A stretch of 64,000 nt of DNA, taken from Diphasiastrum complanatum. Taxonomy: Eukaryota; Streptophyta; Lycopodiopsida; Lycopodiales; Lycopodiaceae. Below the pieces are notes generated by a model. The model was not told the origin of the DNA. It saw only the letters and a list, made by a program, of their open reading frames with translations, and did not search any database. Below, one piece after another: positions 1-10,926 of this stretch (position 1 is its first letter; each line of letters begins with the position of its first letter). The stretch lies in contig CM055103.1 of NCBI GenBank assembly GCA_029204225.1, forward strand, positions 26,588,293 to 26,652,292, in the 5' to 3' direction. Made by a program: the position numbers and the translations under genes.

Positions 1-1
1 A

Positions 2-340
2 TCTACAAATTACTCCAAGATTTCTGCCATTTCCTTTGCATCTACTCGCAATGCTCCCAATATCTGCTTTGCTCGCTTTGCAGGAAAGCGAGCAGGGTTG
101 GTGGTCATGGCAGCCGCCCCCGGGGACCTGACGGACGAGCTTATTCAGAGCATCAAGGAGGCGGAAGAAGTATGTGCCGGGGATTCTGCAGGCGAGTGTG
201 CCGCGTCTTGGGATGCAGTGGAGGAGATATCAGCTGCGGCCTTCGACAAGCGTCAACAGGCCAAGGCTCAAAGCGATCCTCTGGAGACTTATTGTAAGGA
301 CAATCCGGAGACTGATGAGTGTCGTGTTTATGAAGATTGA
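2..340 (+). CDS. CP12: CP12, chloroplast Calvin-cycle regulatory protein (5' end outside window)
   Basis: CP12 is a small, largely disordered chloroplast protein. It binds GAPDH and phosphoribulokinase in the dark through redox-switched disulfides and so shuts down the Calvin cycle. The sequence shows the family's hallmarks: an N-terminal cysteine pair (VCAGDSAGEC), the core AASWDAVEEISAAA (family AWD_VEEL), and the C-terminal pair in YCKDNPETDEC just before the end RVYED. The frame stays open leftward to base 2 and reads as a Ser/Thr/Ala-rich stretch ending in FARFAGKRAGLVVMAAA, as expected for a transit peptide. The true start therefore probably lies left of the window; the ATG at 107 is near the likely mature N-terminus. 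No intron is seen in the visible part. Identification is from motifs recalled for the family; no search was run. Confidence 0.93.
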   Translation, partial: STNYSKISAISFASTRNAPNICFARFAGKRAGLVVMAAAPGDLTDELIQSIKEAEEVCAGDSAGECAASWDAVEEISAAAFDKRQQAKAQSDPLETYCKDNPETDECRVYED

Positions 341-460
341 GGCAGCTCAACTATATTGTTGCTTGAATTAAATGAGGCTTTTTATAATCCAGCGTAAATG
401 TTAGATACTTATTTAAGATATCTTAAAAGCCACAAGAAATATGTGTATATTCTTAATAAT
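341..460 (+). other. CP12 3' flank, probable 3' UTR
   Basis: AT-rich non-coding DNA directly after the CP12 stop codon. No clear polyadenylation signal can be assigned with confidence. Confidence 0.4.
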
Positions 461-985
461 TTGCACATAAGTTATCAAAGATTCTTAGAGTTACCTGTGA
501 TTATTGTGTGCTTTTCGTCACTGTGGATGGGGCTTCTTTCCGGACTGCAAGGTGAATTGCGCATAGAGTAGCAAAGATTCTTAGAGTTATCTGTTGATTT
601 AAATCTGCTTTTCGTCACTACTGATGGCCTTTTTTTCTGGACTGCAAGGTGAAGTACGCATAGAATAGCAAAGATTCGTAGTTATCTGGTTATTAATCTT
701 TCCCTTTTGTCACTTTTGAAGGGCTTCTTTCCGACTGGAAGGTGATTTGCACATAAATTAGCAAAGATTCTTAGACTTTTTTGTGATTATTTTTCCTATG
801 GCCTGTGCAAGGTGATTTGCACATAGATTACGATTAAAGTTTTTGGCCTTTTGTCACTATTAATGGCCTTCTTACCGGACTGCATGTTGATACGCACGTA
901 AAGTAGCAAAGATTCTTAAAATTATCTGTTATTTTAGTTTTTCCTTTTGTCACTATTGATGGCCTTCTATCCGGACTAGAAGATG
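461..985 (+). repeat. Degenerate tandem array, unit about 95 bp, five to six copies
   Basis: The phrase GCAAAGATTCTTAGAG recurs near 477, 571, 669, 761 and 904, so most units are 93-97 bp long. Each unit also carries TTTTGTCACTATTGATGG, CTTCTTTCCGGACTGCAAGG and TGATTTGCACATAGA. One unit near 790-830 is shortened. The array ends where a reverse copia fragment begins. It lies within about 120 bp of the CP12 stop, so it could be part of the CP12 3' region or a separate minisatellite. Confidence 0.8.
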
Positions 986-990
986 ATGTT

Positions 991-2328
991 CCATGATGAT
1001 AGAGAAATAGTATCTTGCTTTTTGGAAAGCCAAGATGTGAGATTTACTCCAAGAAATATGGTGTAAGCAGTTGTGGATTTTCGATCCACCTTGTCACTAG
1101 CAAAATCCGAGTCCAAGTAGCCAATGATAGATAGATCTTCACTTTTGTAGAGCAATCCATAATCATGAGTTGAAGATATATATCTCAAGACTCTCTTGGC
1201 CGATTTCCAATGGTAGATCTTGGGATCTGCATGGATTGGCTTAGCTTGTGCACACAATAGCTCAAATCGGGCCTAGTGATGGTCAACTAAATCAAGGAGC
1301 CAATAAGACTCCTAAAAAGGGTGATGTCCTTGAAAGATCTTTCATCTTCCTTATTAGGATCTTTTACAATATGCTCCATAGGTGTGTCTATGCTCTTACA
1401 ATTCTCGATATGAAATAGAGCATATCTAGATTGACTTATAATAGCATAATCATGACAAAAATCAATCGCTAGGCCTAGAATGTAGTGTAGCTCTCCTAAA
1501 TCTTGCATTTTGAACTCACTACCAAGTGCACTTTTAGTCTCTTCTACTAACTTTATGCAACTTCCACATAAGATGATGTCAACTACATAAATGATTAGAA
1601 TGACAAGATCACTAGCAACAAACTTTAAGTGCATGGAAGGATCATAGTCACTTAGGATAAATCCAAGTGAGATGAGAAATGAATTGAGTCTTGCATACCA
1701 TGATCTTGGGGCTTGCTTAAGCCCATATAGACTTTGGAATAGTAGGAAAACTTTGGATTCTTCATCATGCTTGATGAAGCCTTGTGGTTGCTCCATATAA
1801 ATCTCCTCCTCAAGGTATCCATTAAAAAAAGCATTGGAGACATCCAATTGGAACATTTTTCACTTGAAGTAGCAAGCAATAGAAATTATGATCCTTATAG
1901 TTACCATCTTTGCAACGGGTGCAAAAGTGTCGTCATAATTAAGGTCTTGGATTTGGGTATATCTTTTTGCACATAGCCTTGCTTGAACTTGTTGATGGTG
2001 CCATCATGATTGTACTTGATTCTAAACACCCACTTGCAACAAATAATATGCTTGTTGGATGGTGGATTCACTAGCTCCCAAATATTGTTGGTAATCAAAG
2101 CATCATACTCTTGCTTTATAGCTTCATACCACTCCTTTGAATGGAGTGCTTCTTGAACACTTCTTGGCTCTTCAAAAGAGATAAAAAATGCATAATTGGT
2201 GGATTTGACATTCACTTGCTTGCCTTTATCAATGTAAGAGAACCTCTTGGGCTCGGATCTCTCTCTCTCAAGGATCTTCTTGGTGAGAATACATGAGGAT
2301 GCTCCTCCTCAAACCTCGACCCTATTCT
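991..2328 (-). pseudogene. Degraded Ty1/copia pol fragment (RT to RNase H)
   Basis: Read on the minus strand this matches the second half of the intact copia polyprotein at 6927-10916 almost domain for domain. It begins with the SEPKR..DKGKQV linker, then the RT start (NNIWELVNPPSNKH, CKWVFRIKYNHDGTIN), RT core (QLDVSNAFFNGYLEEEIYM, SLYGLKQAPRSWY) and RNase H (GYLDSDFASDKVDRKSTTAY). It is broken: frameshifts near 1260, 1860 and 1900, a small deletion after QSRYA, and the RT active site YVDD reads YVVD. There is no LTR at either end, so it is a truncated relic of the same family as element B. Confidence 0.9.
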
Positions 2329-3116
2329 CTTCCATCAATTGGAGGCCCTAGATTGAAAGGTTTTTCTTTTCCCTAGATCAATGTCATGAACATACAATAA
2401 GCGGAGGCATACAAAGGATAACATTTTTCCTACATTCAATTATTGATCACTAATTATTGATGATAGGTGCTTAGATAGATTAGACAATCATTCCATCATG
2501 TCTAACCTTTATTTATTTGTAGTTTGTCGTATGTCTGTCACCATGAATGCCAGTTTCTTGATTGTTGCATGTCTTGCACACTAACTTACGGATTGAACTT
2601 TCTCATCTAATGGTTGCTTGAGAGTCGGACAGCTTCAAATTCCAAGGGTTATGATTATGTTTTTCTAAAAAGCATAACTACAAATATTAACTCTCAGAAA
2701 ACTTAAAAGCATTTGAACCATTTGTTACAAACTTTATTAGTGAAAAAGACTCAATCCGGCCTTCCAGATTGTTGAAAACATCTCTTTTGAAAGAAAATGG
2801 CTCTTTGAGTTCCCAACTTTCTTCTTTCCTTTCTGCATGTCTAAAGACCAGTAATAAAAAAGATGAGATCAAAAGGAACACCAGCTGACAAACTTTGCCC
2901 CATTTCGACATGAGTATCTACTCCATAATCAGGCAGCTCTTTTTATATGTGTAGCAGAAGGCTTGACATTGACTTTGGTAAACCTCGAGAACCTTTTCCA
3001 GCTTGTTTTGTTATTGAATAGCTAGAAACTATGATATTACAAATAAATCTATCAAGGAATATTGTGGAAGGGTTGCAAAAAAAACAATTTACTAAAAGGG
3101 AATATACCAGGCCATC
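2329..3116. other. Non-coding stretch, nothing recognised with confidence
   Basis: AT-rich DNA between the copia relic and a candidate exon. On the minus strand a short open frame at 2687-2911 has a hydrophobic N-terminus and could belong to the same lost gene as 3117-3281. However, the splice phases I tried did not join cleanly. Confidence 0.3.
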
Positions 3117-3281
3117 TCTCTATTGTAATAAGCATTGGCAATAATTGCACAGAAACCTCGCCATTGTGACTGCACTTCAGCGGAGACAGCCGGTGTTTTG
3201 GACCATCTAACTATGGTAGGCTGTGGAGCACACAGAATAGTGATGAAAACAAGTGAAAGCCACAATATGCACTCCTCAACC
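3117..3281 (-). other. Candidate internal exon of an unidentified membrane-type protein
   Basis: On the minus strand a good acceptor (pyrimidine tract TTTTGTTTTCTTTGCAG) is followed by an open 165-nt stretch and a donor GTATAT. The peptide begins VEECILWLSLVFITILCA, a hydrophobic run. It continues with PQPTIVRWSKTPAVSAEVQS and ends QWRGFCAIIANAYYNREMAW. Its composition and splice sites look like a real gene exon rather than transposon DNA. I do not recognise the family, and the next exon toward 2900 could not be joined in phase, so the gene may be broken or a missing small exon may lie between. Confidence 0.35.
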
Positions 3282-3954
3282 TGCAAAGAAAACAAAACAC
3301 TTGATTCAAAACTGAAAAAAGACCGTCAAAATAATGAGACTAGTAGTTCAAATTTCATTTTGTTCATGTGCACACCTTTTAGTATTCAAATCTTCACAAT
3401 GGGAAAAATTTGTTGAGAAACGAGTGTAGGAGATGGGGAAATTGTACATCCTCAGCAAAGTAAACTAGTGCAAGGTAATGACACTGGTGCCTGCGGTAGA
3501 AAATAATTAAGGGAGTAAGAGATTTACACTACAAGGGAATAGGATAATACTCCAATAGTTTTTACAAAATCAACTTTGCATTATCCACATGTAAGCTAGG
3601 GAGTAGCATGATTGAGTATCATAATTTGCAATAAACATTTGATTTTTATTCATCTCTTTGAGATCATTTTTTGTTATTTGAATATATCCAAATCTTTTCA
3701 CATATGTTTTGTACATATTATGTTGAGGGAAATAATGAGACTCGAATGTTTTTATGCAAATGCCTAACACATTGTTGATCAATCTTCAGATTGTTCTTTC
3801 TAGGCCTGTATAGTACTATACCATTATCTTCAATACAAAATAGTGTCTCGTTCAAGATAGCAATTCAAATGTTCTAGTCAAAGGACATAGAGAGTCATCT
3901 CTATACATTAACCCATGATTGTGTCCTCTTATCAATAGAAATATCCGTGTCTAC
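3282..3954. other. Non-coding AT-rich stretch
   Basis: No gene, RNA gene or repeat that I can support. It contains only short open frames without recognisable motifs. Confidence 0.4.
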
Positions 3955-4507
3955 ATCTACTTTTGACAAGAATACTCTATGGCATCAACGTCTAGGATGT
4001 TTTTAGATGAAATCCATTACCTATATGCTTTGCAACAATTTTGTCAAAGGCTAGAGTCGATGACATTCTGGATCTTATTCATTCTAATGTCTGTGGTACG
4101 ATGCAGACTCCATAATGTGAAGGAGCACTATTTTTTATTATATTATCGACAACCATTCAAGATGGATTATCAACATTTAGTTCATTAAGAAAAAATCAGG
4201 TCCATATTTGTCCTCCCAACAATCATATGTCTATTTGAAAATAGACAGGCCTAAAGATCTAAAGATCAAGGTCCTACACATAGATGGAGGGAGAGAGCTT
4301 ATTTCTAATGCTATGGAACCTAATTAAAGCAATAACAAGATTCAGCGATAGCATTCTTCAAAAAACTCCTCAATAGAATAACATAGCCAAAATAAAGAAT
4401 CTGACTCTTGTCGAGTTTACATGATCTATGTTATTTGCTGCTAACCTTCCAAACAAGTTATGGACAGATGTTATTGCAACAACCTATTATTTGTACAACT
4501 GTTGTAG
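3955..4507 (+). pseudogene. Very old Ty1/copia integrase remnant
   Basis: Scattered matches in copia order survive across frames. They are a GAG-pre-integrase piece (NTLWHQRLG), the first integrase Asp block (DLIHSNVCGTMQTP), the second (IKVLHIDGGRELISNAME), a decayed third block (HSSKNSSIE, from HSS..PQQNGVAE) and the downstream KLWTDVIATTYYLYN. Many stops and shifts interrupt it. It differs from the element A/B family and abuts element A's leader at about 4508. Confidence 0.65.
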
Positions 4508-5432
4508 TTGTTGCAATTTGTTTCATATTAATTGGATGATCCAATCAAAAGTTATAGCAAATTGAATCAAGGTGGGTAGGGCACCCAACCTGGTTGAACA
4601 CATTTTGTTTGACTCATCTTACTTGCTTGATCCAAAAACTCAAGAAAAAGCTTGTCAATCTTGTCTATTTGATATCTAGACAATTTTTTGAGGTCATAGA
4701 CACATAGTTTCATACAATTCATTTGTGTTTGAGTCATTTCTGGATAAAGAGGATGATCCAAACTTTGTCCATACTTCACCTTTGATTAAAAGTTTGATCT
4801 AGTTTGAGAGAGATTGGTAGAGCTAGTGAGATTGATCTCACATTTAGTTGCAAGATCTCATCTTGGATTTGGTAGCACACCTTTATTGGATCCATTATTG
4901 AGAGAGAAGCAACACTTTGTAGTCCATTACAAAACATCTACTCTACTTTTTATGGCTTCCATGGGTTACTTCCTATTGAAATCAAGTGAGAGATTATCTA
5001 CCTCCAATAACTCTATTTGGAAGGTAAGGATAGAGTTGAATCCTCCAAGATGTAATGGATATTGTCCTTGGACTTGAGGAGGAGCCTCAAGTGCTTCAAG
5101 AAGTCCAAAGGTACAAGGAAAGAGCTAGAATGGCTCTTCACTATATCAAGATGAATGTCTTTAATGAAGTTTTGAGAGAAATTTGTGCTTGCACCTTGGC
5201 CAAGGAAGCTTGGGATACACTCAAAGCTATTTATGAGGTCAAGAATACTTCTAGGCTCCTCACTCTAAAGAACCAAATCTTCCAAAGTTTCCAAAAGAGT
5301 GATGATAGTGCTTCCAATTATGTATTGAGTCAAAGACATCCATAGAGAGCTTGCATGTATTGAAGATCACATCAATCAAAGTGAGCTAGTACAAATCACC
5401 CTCAATGGTTTGAGAGATGAATATGACAATCT
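4508..5432 (+). pseudogene. Copia element A, left arm: leader and gag 5' half
   Basis: From 4508 the DNA resembles element B's untranslated leader (for example CCAATCAAAAGTTATA and GGTAGGGCACC), but A's own LTR is missing. Gag starts near 4951 (MASMGYFLLKSSERLSTSNN) and matches B's gag. Frameshifts occur near 5040 and 5330 (after ASNYVLS). The frame then reads IHRELACIEDHINQSELVQ to DEYDNL at 5432, where element B is inserted. The reading resumes with VQSYAIK at 11677, proving that both arms were once one element. Confidence 0.88.
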
Positions 5433-6169
5433 TGTGAAGAATTGAAAAAGATTATCTATGTTAGATATAGGGGTCTTATGTTTTTTACATCTAGCATCTA
5501 GGTGTAGGATGTTGATAGGAATAAATTTGGCATAGATGACAAATTATGCATTTCCACTTGTAATGCCACTATTGAGCCAAAATAGAGTAAGAGGCTAAAC
5601 ACTTGCTAATTAGAGTGTAGACAAGTGTAAAGTTTTTGTTTGATGAATTCCAAGAGGTCCAATAGGATTTAGAGGTGGAACCTTGTGAGGTCTAATAGAA
5701 AATTGAGGTGTGCTTGAATATAGTCCAATAGAATTAAGAGGTGCATAGATCAATGATCCAATAGGATCAAGAGGTGACAAAATATGGTCCAATCATAGTT
5801 AAGCATAGTGGTAGCTCGTGGACCTACTAGTATCATTGTACTCCTCATTTTGAAGTCAATTGATTTGGTGATTTTATGGATTTTGTGAGTTATTGGATTT
5901 CTAGCTTTCTCTCTCTACCCGAGAGCTCATGATGCATTTTCTCTCTCTACCCGAGGAGAGCAGCTTGTTTTTACTTAGATTATTTTTTGAATACTTCCCA
6001 CACGTGTGAGTGAGAGTTGGAAGTGATTGAATGCATGTAGTACTGTGTTTTTGCCATAGGATTCAAGATTGATCTTGAATCTCAATCTAGTCTTGATCTT
6101 GGTGCATCTACACACCTTAGGAGATCACAAGTACATGTAGTGGACAGTCCACACGTGTGAAATTCAACA
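5433..6169 (+). repeat. 5' LTR of copia element B
   Basis: It begins TGTGAAGAATTG and ends GAAATTCAACA, giving TG...CA ends. It is nearly identical to 10935-11671. It contains two ACACGTGT palindromes with a G-box core CACGTG (near 6001 and 6151). It also has a doubled CTCTCTCTACCCGAG motif near 5910 and 5940. The LTR would hold the promoter and polyadenylation signal; no TATA box can be picked out with confidence. Confidence 0.93.
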
Positions 6170-6181
6170 TGGTATCAGAGC
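6170..6181 (+). promoter_or_regulatory. Primer-binding site of element B (initiator Met tRNA type)
   Basis: TGGTATCAGAGC lies directly after the LTR's terminal CA. This is the standard plant copia primer site, complementary to the 3' end of initiator methionine tRNA. The untranslated leader runs from here to 6926. Confidence 0.93.
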
Positions 6182-6926
6182 CTACCTAAGGTTACCATGC
6201 ATTTTGATCCATCTAAGTGAAAAAATTTTCATCAATCTTGAGCTAGAAGTTGTCAAGGCCCATTTTCCTAGCTATCTTGTTCAATCTTGGATCAAAAGAG
6301 ATCAAAAGGACATTGATTGGGTCTGATCTGGTACTGTACGGAATCAGGTGCTCAGACACGTGTGAGGAACATCCAATTTCAGTTTGGAAGTTCTCTCTCA
6401 TGTTTGATCCATTTATCTTGCTTGATAGCTTGTTTTGAAGCTATTTTTGTCTAGTTTCTGTTGCAATCAGTTTCATTCCATTTGGTTGAGCCAATCAAAA
6501 GTTATAAGCTTTTGAAGAGGGTTAGGTAGGGCACCTAGACCTGGGTGGACACATTTGGTTTGGTCAAGAGATTGCTTGGTTGATCCAAAATCACAGTTGT
6601 ATGCTTGCCAATCTCATCTATATGTGATCTAGGCACTGTTTTGAGATCTTAGCCATTTTGTTTCATGCAATATCATTGTATTTGAGTCAAATTTGGTTTC
6701 GTAGTGTATTTCACACGTGCTAAAAGTGTTAGATCCTAATTTTGCCTATACTCCATCATTTGATGTGAAATAGGTCTTGTTTTAGAGAGATTTGAGTAGC
6801 TAGTGAAAATCAATTCACAAATTGTTGTAAGATCTTTCATAGGAGGAGATAGTACTCAATTATTGGATCCTATTGAAAGTGTGTAACAACATTTATTGTT
6901 CATCATTTGAGTTTTCTTCACTTCAA

Positions 6927-9900
6927 ATGTCTTCAATGGGTTCATCCTTGTTGGAACCAAGTGAAAGATTGACCACTTCAAATTATTCAATTTGGAAAAT
7001 GAGGATGGAGTCCATCTTGATCCTTCAAGACGTGATGGACATAGTTCTTGCCCTTGAAAAAGAACCACAAGTTCTTCAAGAGGTTCAAAAATACAAAAAG
7101 AGAGCTAGGATGGCTCTCCACTACATTAAGATGAATGTCTCTAATGAGATATTGAGGGAGATAGGTACTTGTACAACAGCCAAAGAAGTTTGGGATTGTT
7201 TCAAGACTATCTATGAGGCTAAGAATACATCTAGGCTTCTCACTCTTAGGAATCAAATCTTTCAAAGTAGCCAAAAGAGTGATGAGAGTGCATCTAGTTA
7301 TGTTTTGAGAGTAAAAGATATTCATAGAGAGCTTGCTTGCATTGGTGATTCCATCAATCAAAATGAGCTAGTTCAAGTCATTCTCAATGGCTTGAGAAGT
7401 GAATTTGATAACCTTGTCCAATCCTATGCCATTAAGGAGGAGCTACCAAGTTTGGAGGCTCTCCAAAGTGTGCTAATTTCAGAAGAATCAAGACAAGAGT
7501 ACAAGCTCTTGAGGATGGACAAGCTTTCTCTCACTCATAATGATGGCAAAGCTCTCTTTGCCAAGGATAAGCACAAAGAGAGGAGCAAGAACCAACATCA
7601 ACAATGCTCAAGCAAGGACAAAGTCAAATCCAAAGACAAAGATGAGGAGGAAGATGATTCCTCTAATGCTTCATCATCCAAGCTCAAGAAGAAGAAGAAG
7701 ATCAAGTGCTTTTATTGTGGCAAAAAAGGTCATTATGCCACCAATTGCTTCAAAAAGAAGAATCAACTCAAGCAAGCCAATATTACCAATGAGAAGGAAG
7801 ACACTATTGCAAGTGATGGAGAGGGATCTCTTATGGTCTCTAGTTTCTCATCTACTCCTTTCAAGAAGGACGGCCTATGGTATATTGATAGTGGAGCCTC
7901 TTCACATATGTGTAGCTCCAAGGACTCTTTCTCTTCTATTGCACCTTATGATGGAGTGAAGAAATCAATATACACTGCAAATGATTTTGAATGTCCTATT
8001 GAAGGCATAGGGAACATTCCCTTGAAGCTTGCATCCTCTAAAGTTCTTTATCTCTCTAGAGTTCTTTATGTACCTAAGCTTACCAAGAATCTTGTTAGTG
8101 TTGGCCAATTGCTTGATAATGGCCTTGATGTAAAATTCAATGTTAATACTTGCACTATCAAGAAGAATGGTAAGATACTTGCATTAGGATCTAGATTTGG
8201 TGGCATCTATAAACTAGATCCAAATGAGTATGTGAATGCTTGTAATGTTGCTCTTGTGAACAAGCTCTCTATGGAGGAATTATGGCATAGGAGGTTGGGA
8301 CCTCCCAGCTACAAATCCATGCTCTCTATGATCAAAGAATCCAAAGCTATTGGCTTGCCAAAGTCATTCTCCAAGAAGATCAAGCCTTGTGAGGCTTGTG
8401 CTATTGCTAAATCTCACAAAAAGCCATTTACAAGATCTTCTATCAAAAGCAAGCATCCTTTGGAGTTAATCCACTCGGATGTGCATTTCTCGTCAACTAC
8501 AAACAAGGGAGGAGCCACTTGTTTTGTTACTTTCATTGATGATTACACAAGATTCACTTGGATATATCTTCTTGCTTCAAAATCTATGGTGTTTGATCAT
8601 TTCCTTATTTTCAAAGCTTATGTAGAGAAGCAATTCTCATTCAAGATTAAAGCTCTTAGAAGTGATGGAGGTGGTGAATATATCTCCAATAAATTTCAAG
8701 ATTTTTGTGAGCTTGAAGGCGTTAAAAGAGAGTTTTCTTGTGCCTACTCTCCATCTCAAAATGGAGTGGCCGAGAGAAAGAATAGATCTCTATGTGAATG
8801 TGCAAAATCTATGAGAACTGAGGCATCTTTGCCCAAAGATTTTTGGGGAGAAGCCATTAATTGTGCAAATTATCTTTGCAATAGGCTTCCACATATAGCT
8901 CTTGGAGGAAAGTCACCATATGAAATCTTATTTTTGAAGAAGCCTAAGGTTGATCACCTTAGAGTTTTTGGATGCTTATGCTTTGTCCATATTCCCTTGG
9001 AAACAAGGAAGAAGGAAGATCCTAGTGCATGCAAAGGGATCATGGTTGGATACTCATCCACCAAGAAGGCCTATAGAGTCTTTATACTCTCTACTTCTCA
9101 AGTCATTGAAAGTAGAGATGTTGTCTTTCATGAAGATCAACACTCATCATTTGAAGAGGCCGAGATCAAGAAATCTGTGGATGCATCATCAATTATTGAT
9201 TTTGAAGACAATCATGATGTGATGGGGTCGAGATTTGAAGAAGACTCTCCTCGGATTTTTTCACCAAGAAGATCCATGAGAGATAGATCCGAGCCTAAGA
9301 GGCTCTCATATGTTGACAAAGGCAAACAAGTGGATCTTGATTCCACTAATTATGTTTTTTATGTCTCTCATGAAGAGCCAAAGAATGTACAAGAGGCACT
9401 CAATACCAAGGAGTGGTATGATGCCATGAAGCAAGAGTATGATGCATTGATCACCAACAATACTTGGGAGCTTGTGGATCCTCCTTCCAACAAGCATGTG
9501 ATTGGTTGCAAGTGGGTATTTCGGATCAAGTTCAATCATGATGGCACCATCAACAAGCATAAAGCAAGATTATGTGCCAAAGGATTTGCTCAAATCCATG
9601 GTCTTGATTATGAGGAGACCTTTGCACCCGTTGCAAAGATGGTGACAATAAGAATTCTTATTTCTCTTGCTTGTTTTTTCAAGTGGAAGGTGTTCCAATT
9701 AGATGTATCCAATGCTTTTCTAAATGGTTATCTTGAGGAGGAGATCTATATGGAACAACCTCAAGGATTCATCAAGGATGAGTCCAAAGTGTGCTTGCTC
9801 TTCAAAAGTCTTTATGGACTCAAGCAAGCACCAAGATCATGGTATTCAAGACTTAACTCTTTTCTTATCTCACTAGGATTTACTCTTAGTGACTATGATC

Positions 9901-10916
9901 CTTCCATGTATCTAAAGTTTGTTGATAGCAATATTGTCATTCTTCTAATTTATGTTGATGACATTATTCTTTGTGGAAGTTGTATCAAGCTAGTTGATGA
10001 AACCAAGCTAGCACTTGGATGTGAGTTTAAAATGCAAGATCTAGGAGAGATACATTACATCCTAAGCCTAGAAATTGATTTTTATGAAAATCATGTCTTT
10101 ATATGCCAATCTAGATATGCTCATTCTATGTTGAAAAAATTTCATATGGAAAATTCTAAGAGCATAGATACTCCAATGGAGCAAATTGTAAAAGATCCTA
10201 ATAAAGGTGATGAAAGATCCTTTGAGGACATCACACTTTTTAGGAGTCTTGTAGGCTCCTTGATTTGGCTTACCATTACTAGGCCCGATCTTAGTTTTTG
10301 TGTGCACAAATTGAGTCAATTTATGCAAGATCCTAAGATCCATCATTGGAAGATGGCCAAGAGGATTATAAGATATGTATCTTCATCTTGTGATTATGGT
10401 CTACTCTATAAAAGTGAAGATCTATCCATTATTGGCTACTCGGATTCGGACTTTGCAAGTGACAAGATGGATCGAAAGTCTATTAGTGCATACACTATCT
10501 TTCTTGGAGGCAATCTTATATCTTGGCTTTCCAAAAAGCAAGATACTATATCTCTCTCTTCATGTGAGGCCGAGTACAAAGCACTCACTACAACTACCAA
10601 AGAAGTGCTTTGGATCAAGAGGTTATTAATGGAACTAAAGTGCATCAAGGAGGATGATCTACCAATGATCAAGTGTGATAACATCTCGGCCCAAGCTCTT
10701 GCCAATAATCCCATATTTCATGCAAGAAGCAAGCACATAGAAGTGGCACACCATTTTGTGAGAGAAAAGCTTATTGGAGGAGAAATCTATTTGGAGCATG
10801 TCAACTCGTCCTCTTGTATTGCCGATCTACTCACCAAGCCTTTGAGCAAAAGTGCTTTCATCAAGCATAGATCTAATCTTGGAGTTATATCAAGATCAAT
10901 GCTCAAATCTTCATAG
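6927..10916 (+). CDS. Intact copia Gag-Pol polyprotein, 1329 aa
   Basis: Encodes the whole set of copia proteins in one frame. Gag is followed by a CCHC zinc knuckle (residues about 261-274, CFYCGKKGHYATNC) that binds RNA. The aspartic protease has D321 in DSGAS. The integrase carries D518 (HSDVH), D580 (RSDGGGEY) and E616 (GVAERKN), giving the exact DD35E spacing. The reverse transcriptase has D926 (QLDVSNAF) and YVDD at 1009-1012, and RNase H starts near D1173 (SDSDFASDK). The first ATG in context is 6927; the frame is open a little further upstream but without an ATG. One oddity: the integrase zinc finger normally reads WHRRLGH, but here it is WHRRLGP, so the second His of HHCC is Pro459. 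This could impair integration. No stop or frameshift was found. Confidence 0.93.
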   Translation: MSSMGSSLLEPSERLTTSNYSIWKMRMESILILQDVMDIVLALEKEPQVLQEVQKYKKRARMALHYIKMNVSNEILREIGTCTTAKEVWDCFKTIYEAKNTSRLLTLRNQIFQSSQKSDESASSYVLRVKDIHRELACIGDSINQNELVQVILNGLRSEFDNLVQSYAIKEELPSLEALQSVLISEESRQEYKLLRMDKLSLTHNDGKALFAKDKHKERSKNQHQQCSSKDKVKSKDKDEEEDDSSNASSSKLKKKKKIKCFYCGKKGHYATNCFKKKNQLKQANITNEKEDTIASDGEGSLMVSSFSSTPFKKDGLWYIDSGASSHMCSSKDSFSSIAPYDGVKKSIYTANDFECPIEGIGNIPLKLASSKVLYLSRVLYVPKLTKNLVSVGQLLDNGLDVKFNVNTCTIKKNGKILALGSRFGGIYKLDPNEYVNACNVALVNKLSMEELWHRRLGPPSYKSMLSMIKESKAIGLPKSFSKKIKPCEACAIAKSHKKPFTRSSIKSKHPLELIHSDVHFSSTTNKGGATCFVTFIDDYTRFTWIYLLASKSMVFDHFLIFKAYVEKQFSFKIKALRSDGGGEYISNKFQDFCELEGVKREFSCAYSPSQNGVAERKNRSLCECAKSMRTEASLPKDFWGEAINCANYLCNRLPHIALGGKSPYEILFLKKPKVDHLRVFGCLCFVHIPLETRKKEDPSACKGIMVGYSSTKKAYRVFILSTSQVIESRDVVFHEDQHSSFEEAEIKKSVDASSIIDFEDNHDVMGSRFEEDSPRIFSPRRSMRDRSEPKRLSYVDKGKQVDLDSTNYVFYVSHEEPKNVQEALNTKEWYDAMKQEYDALITNNTWELVDPPSNKHVIGCKWVFRIKFNHDGTINKHKARLCAKGFAQIHGLDYEETFAPVAKMVTIRILISLACFFKWKVFQLDVSNAFLNGYLEEEIYMEQPQGFIKDESKVCLLFKSLYGLKQAPRSWYSRLNSFLISLGFTLSDYDPSMYLKFVDSNIVILLIYVDDIILCGSCIKLVDETKLALGCEFKMQDLGEIHYILSLEIDFYENHVFICQSRYAHSMLKKFHMENSKSIDTPMEQIVKDPNKGDERSFEDITLFRSLVGSLIWLTITRPDLSFCVHKLSQFMQDPKIHHWKMAKRIIRYVSSSCDYGLLYKSEDLSIIGYSDSDFASDKMDRKSISAYTIFLGGNLISWLSKKQDTISLSSCEAEYKALTTTTKEVLWIKRLLMELKCIKEDDLPMIKCDNISAQALANNPIFHARSKHIEVAHHFVREKLIGGEIYLEHVNSSSCIADLLTKPLSKSAFIKHRSNLGVISRSMLKSS

Positions 10917-10926
10917 ATAATTTTTT

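Noticed and set aside
153-371. Open frames overlapping CP12 on both strands
   Set aside because: They are shadows of the CP12 coding sequence, which has clear family motifs.
5610-5792. 60-codon frame found identically in both LTRs of element B (also 11112-11294)
   Set aside because: Its duplication is explained by the LTRs; Pro/Leu repeats come from the repeated CCAATAGGAT words and there is no sign of a protein.
6987-10714. Several minus-strand frames inside element B
   Set aside because: Shadows of the intact gag-pol; no antisense ORF motif seen.
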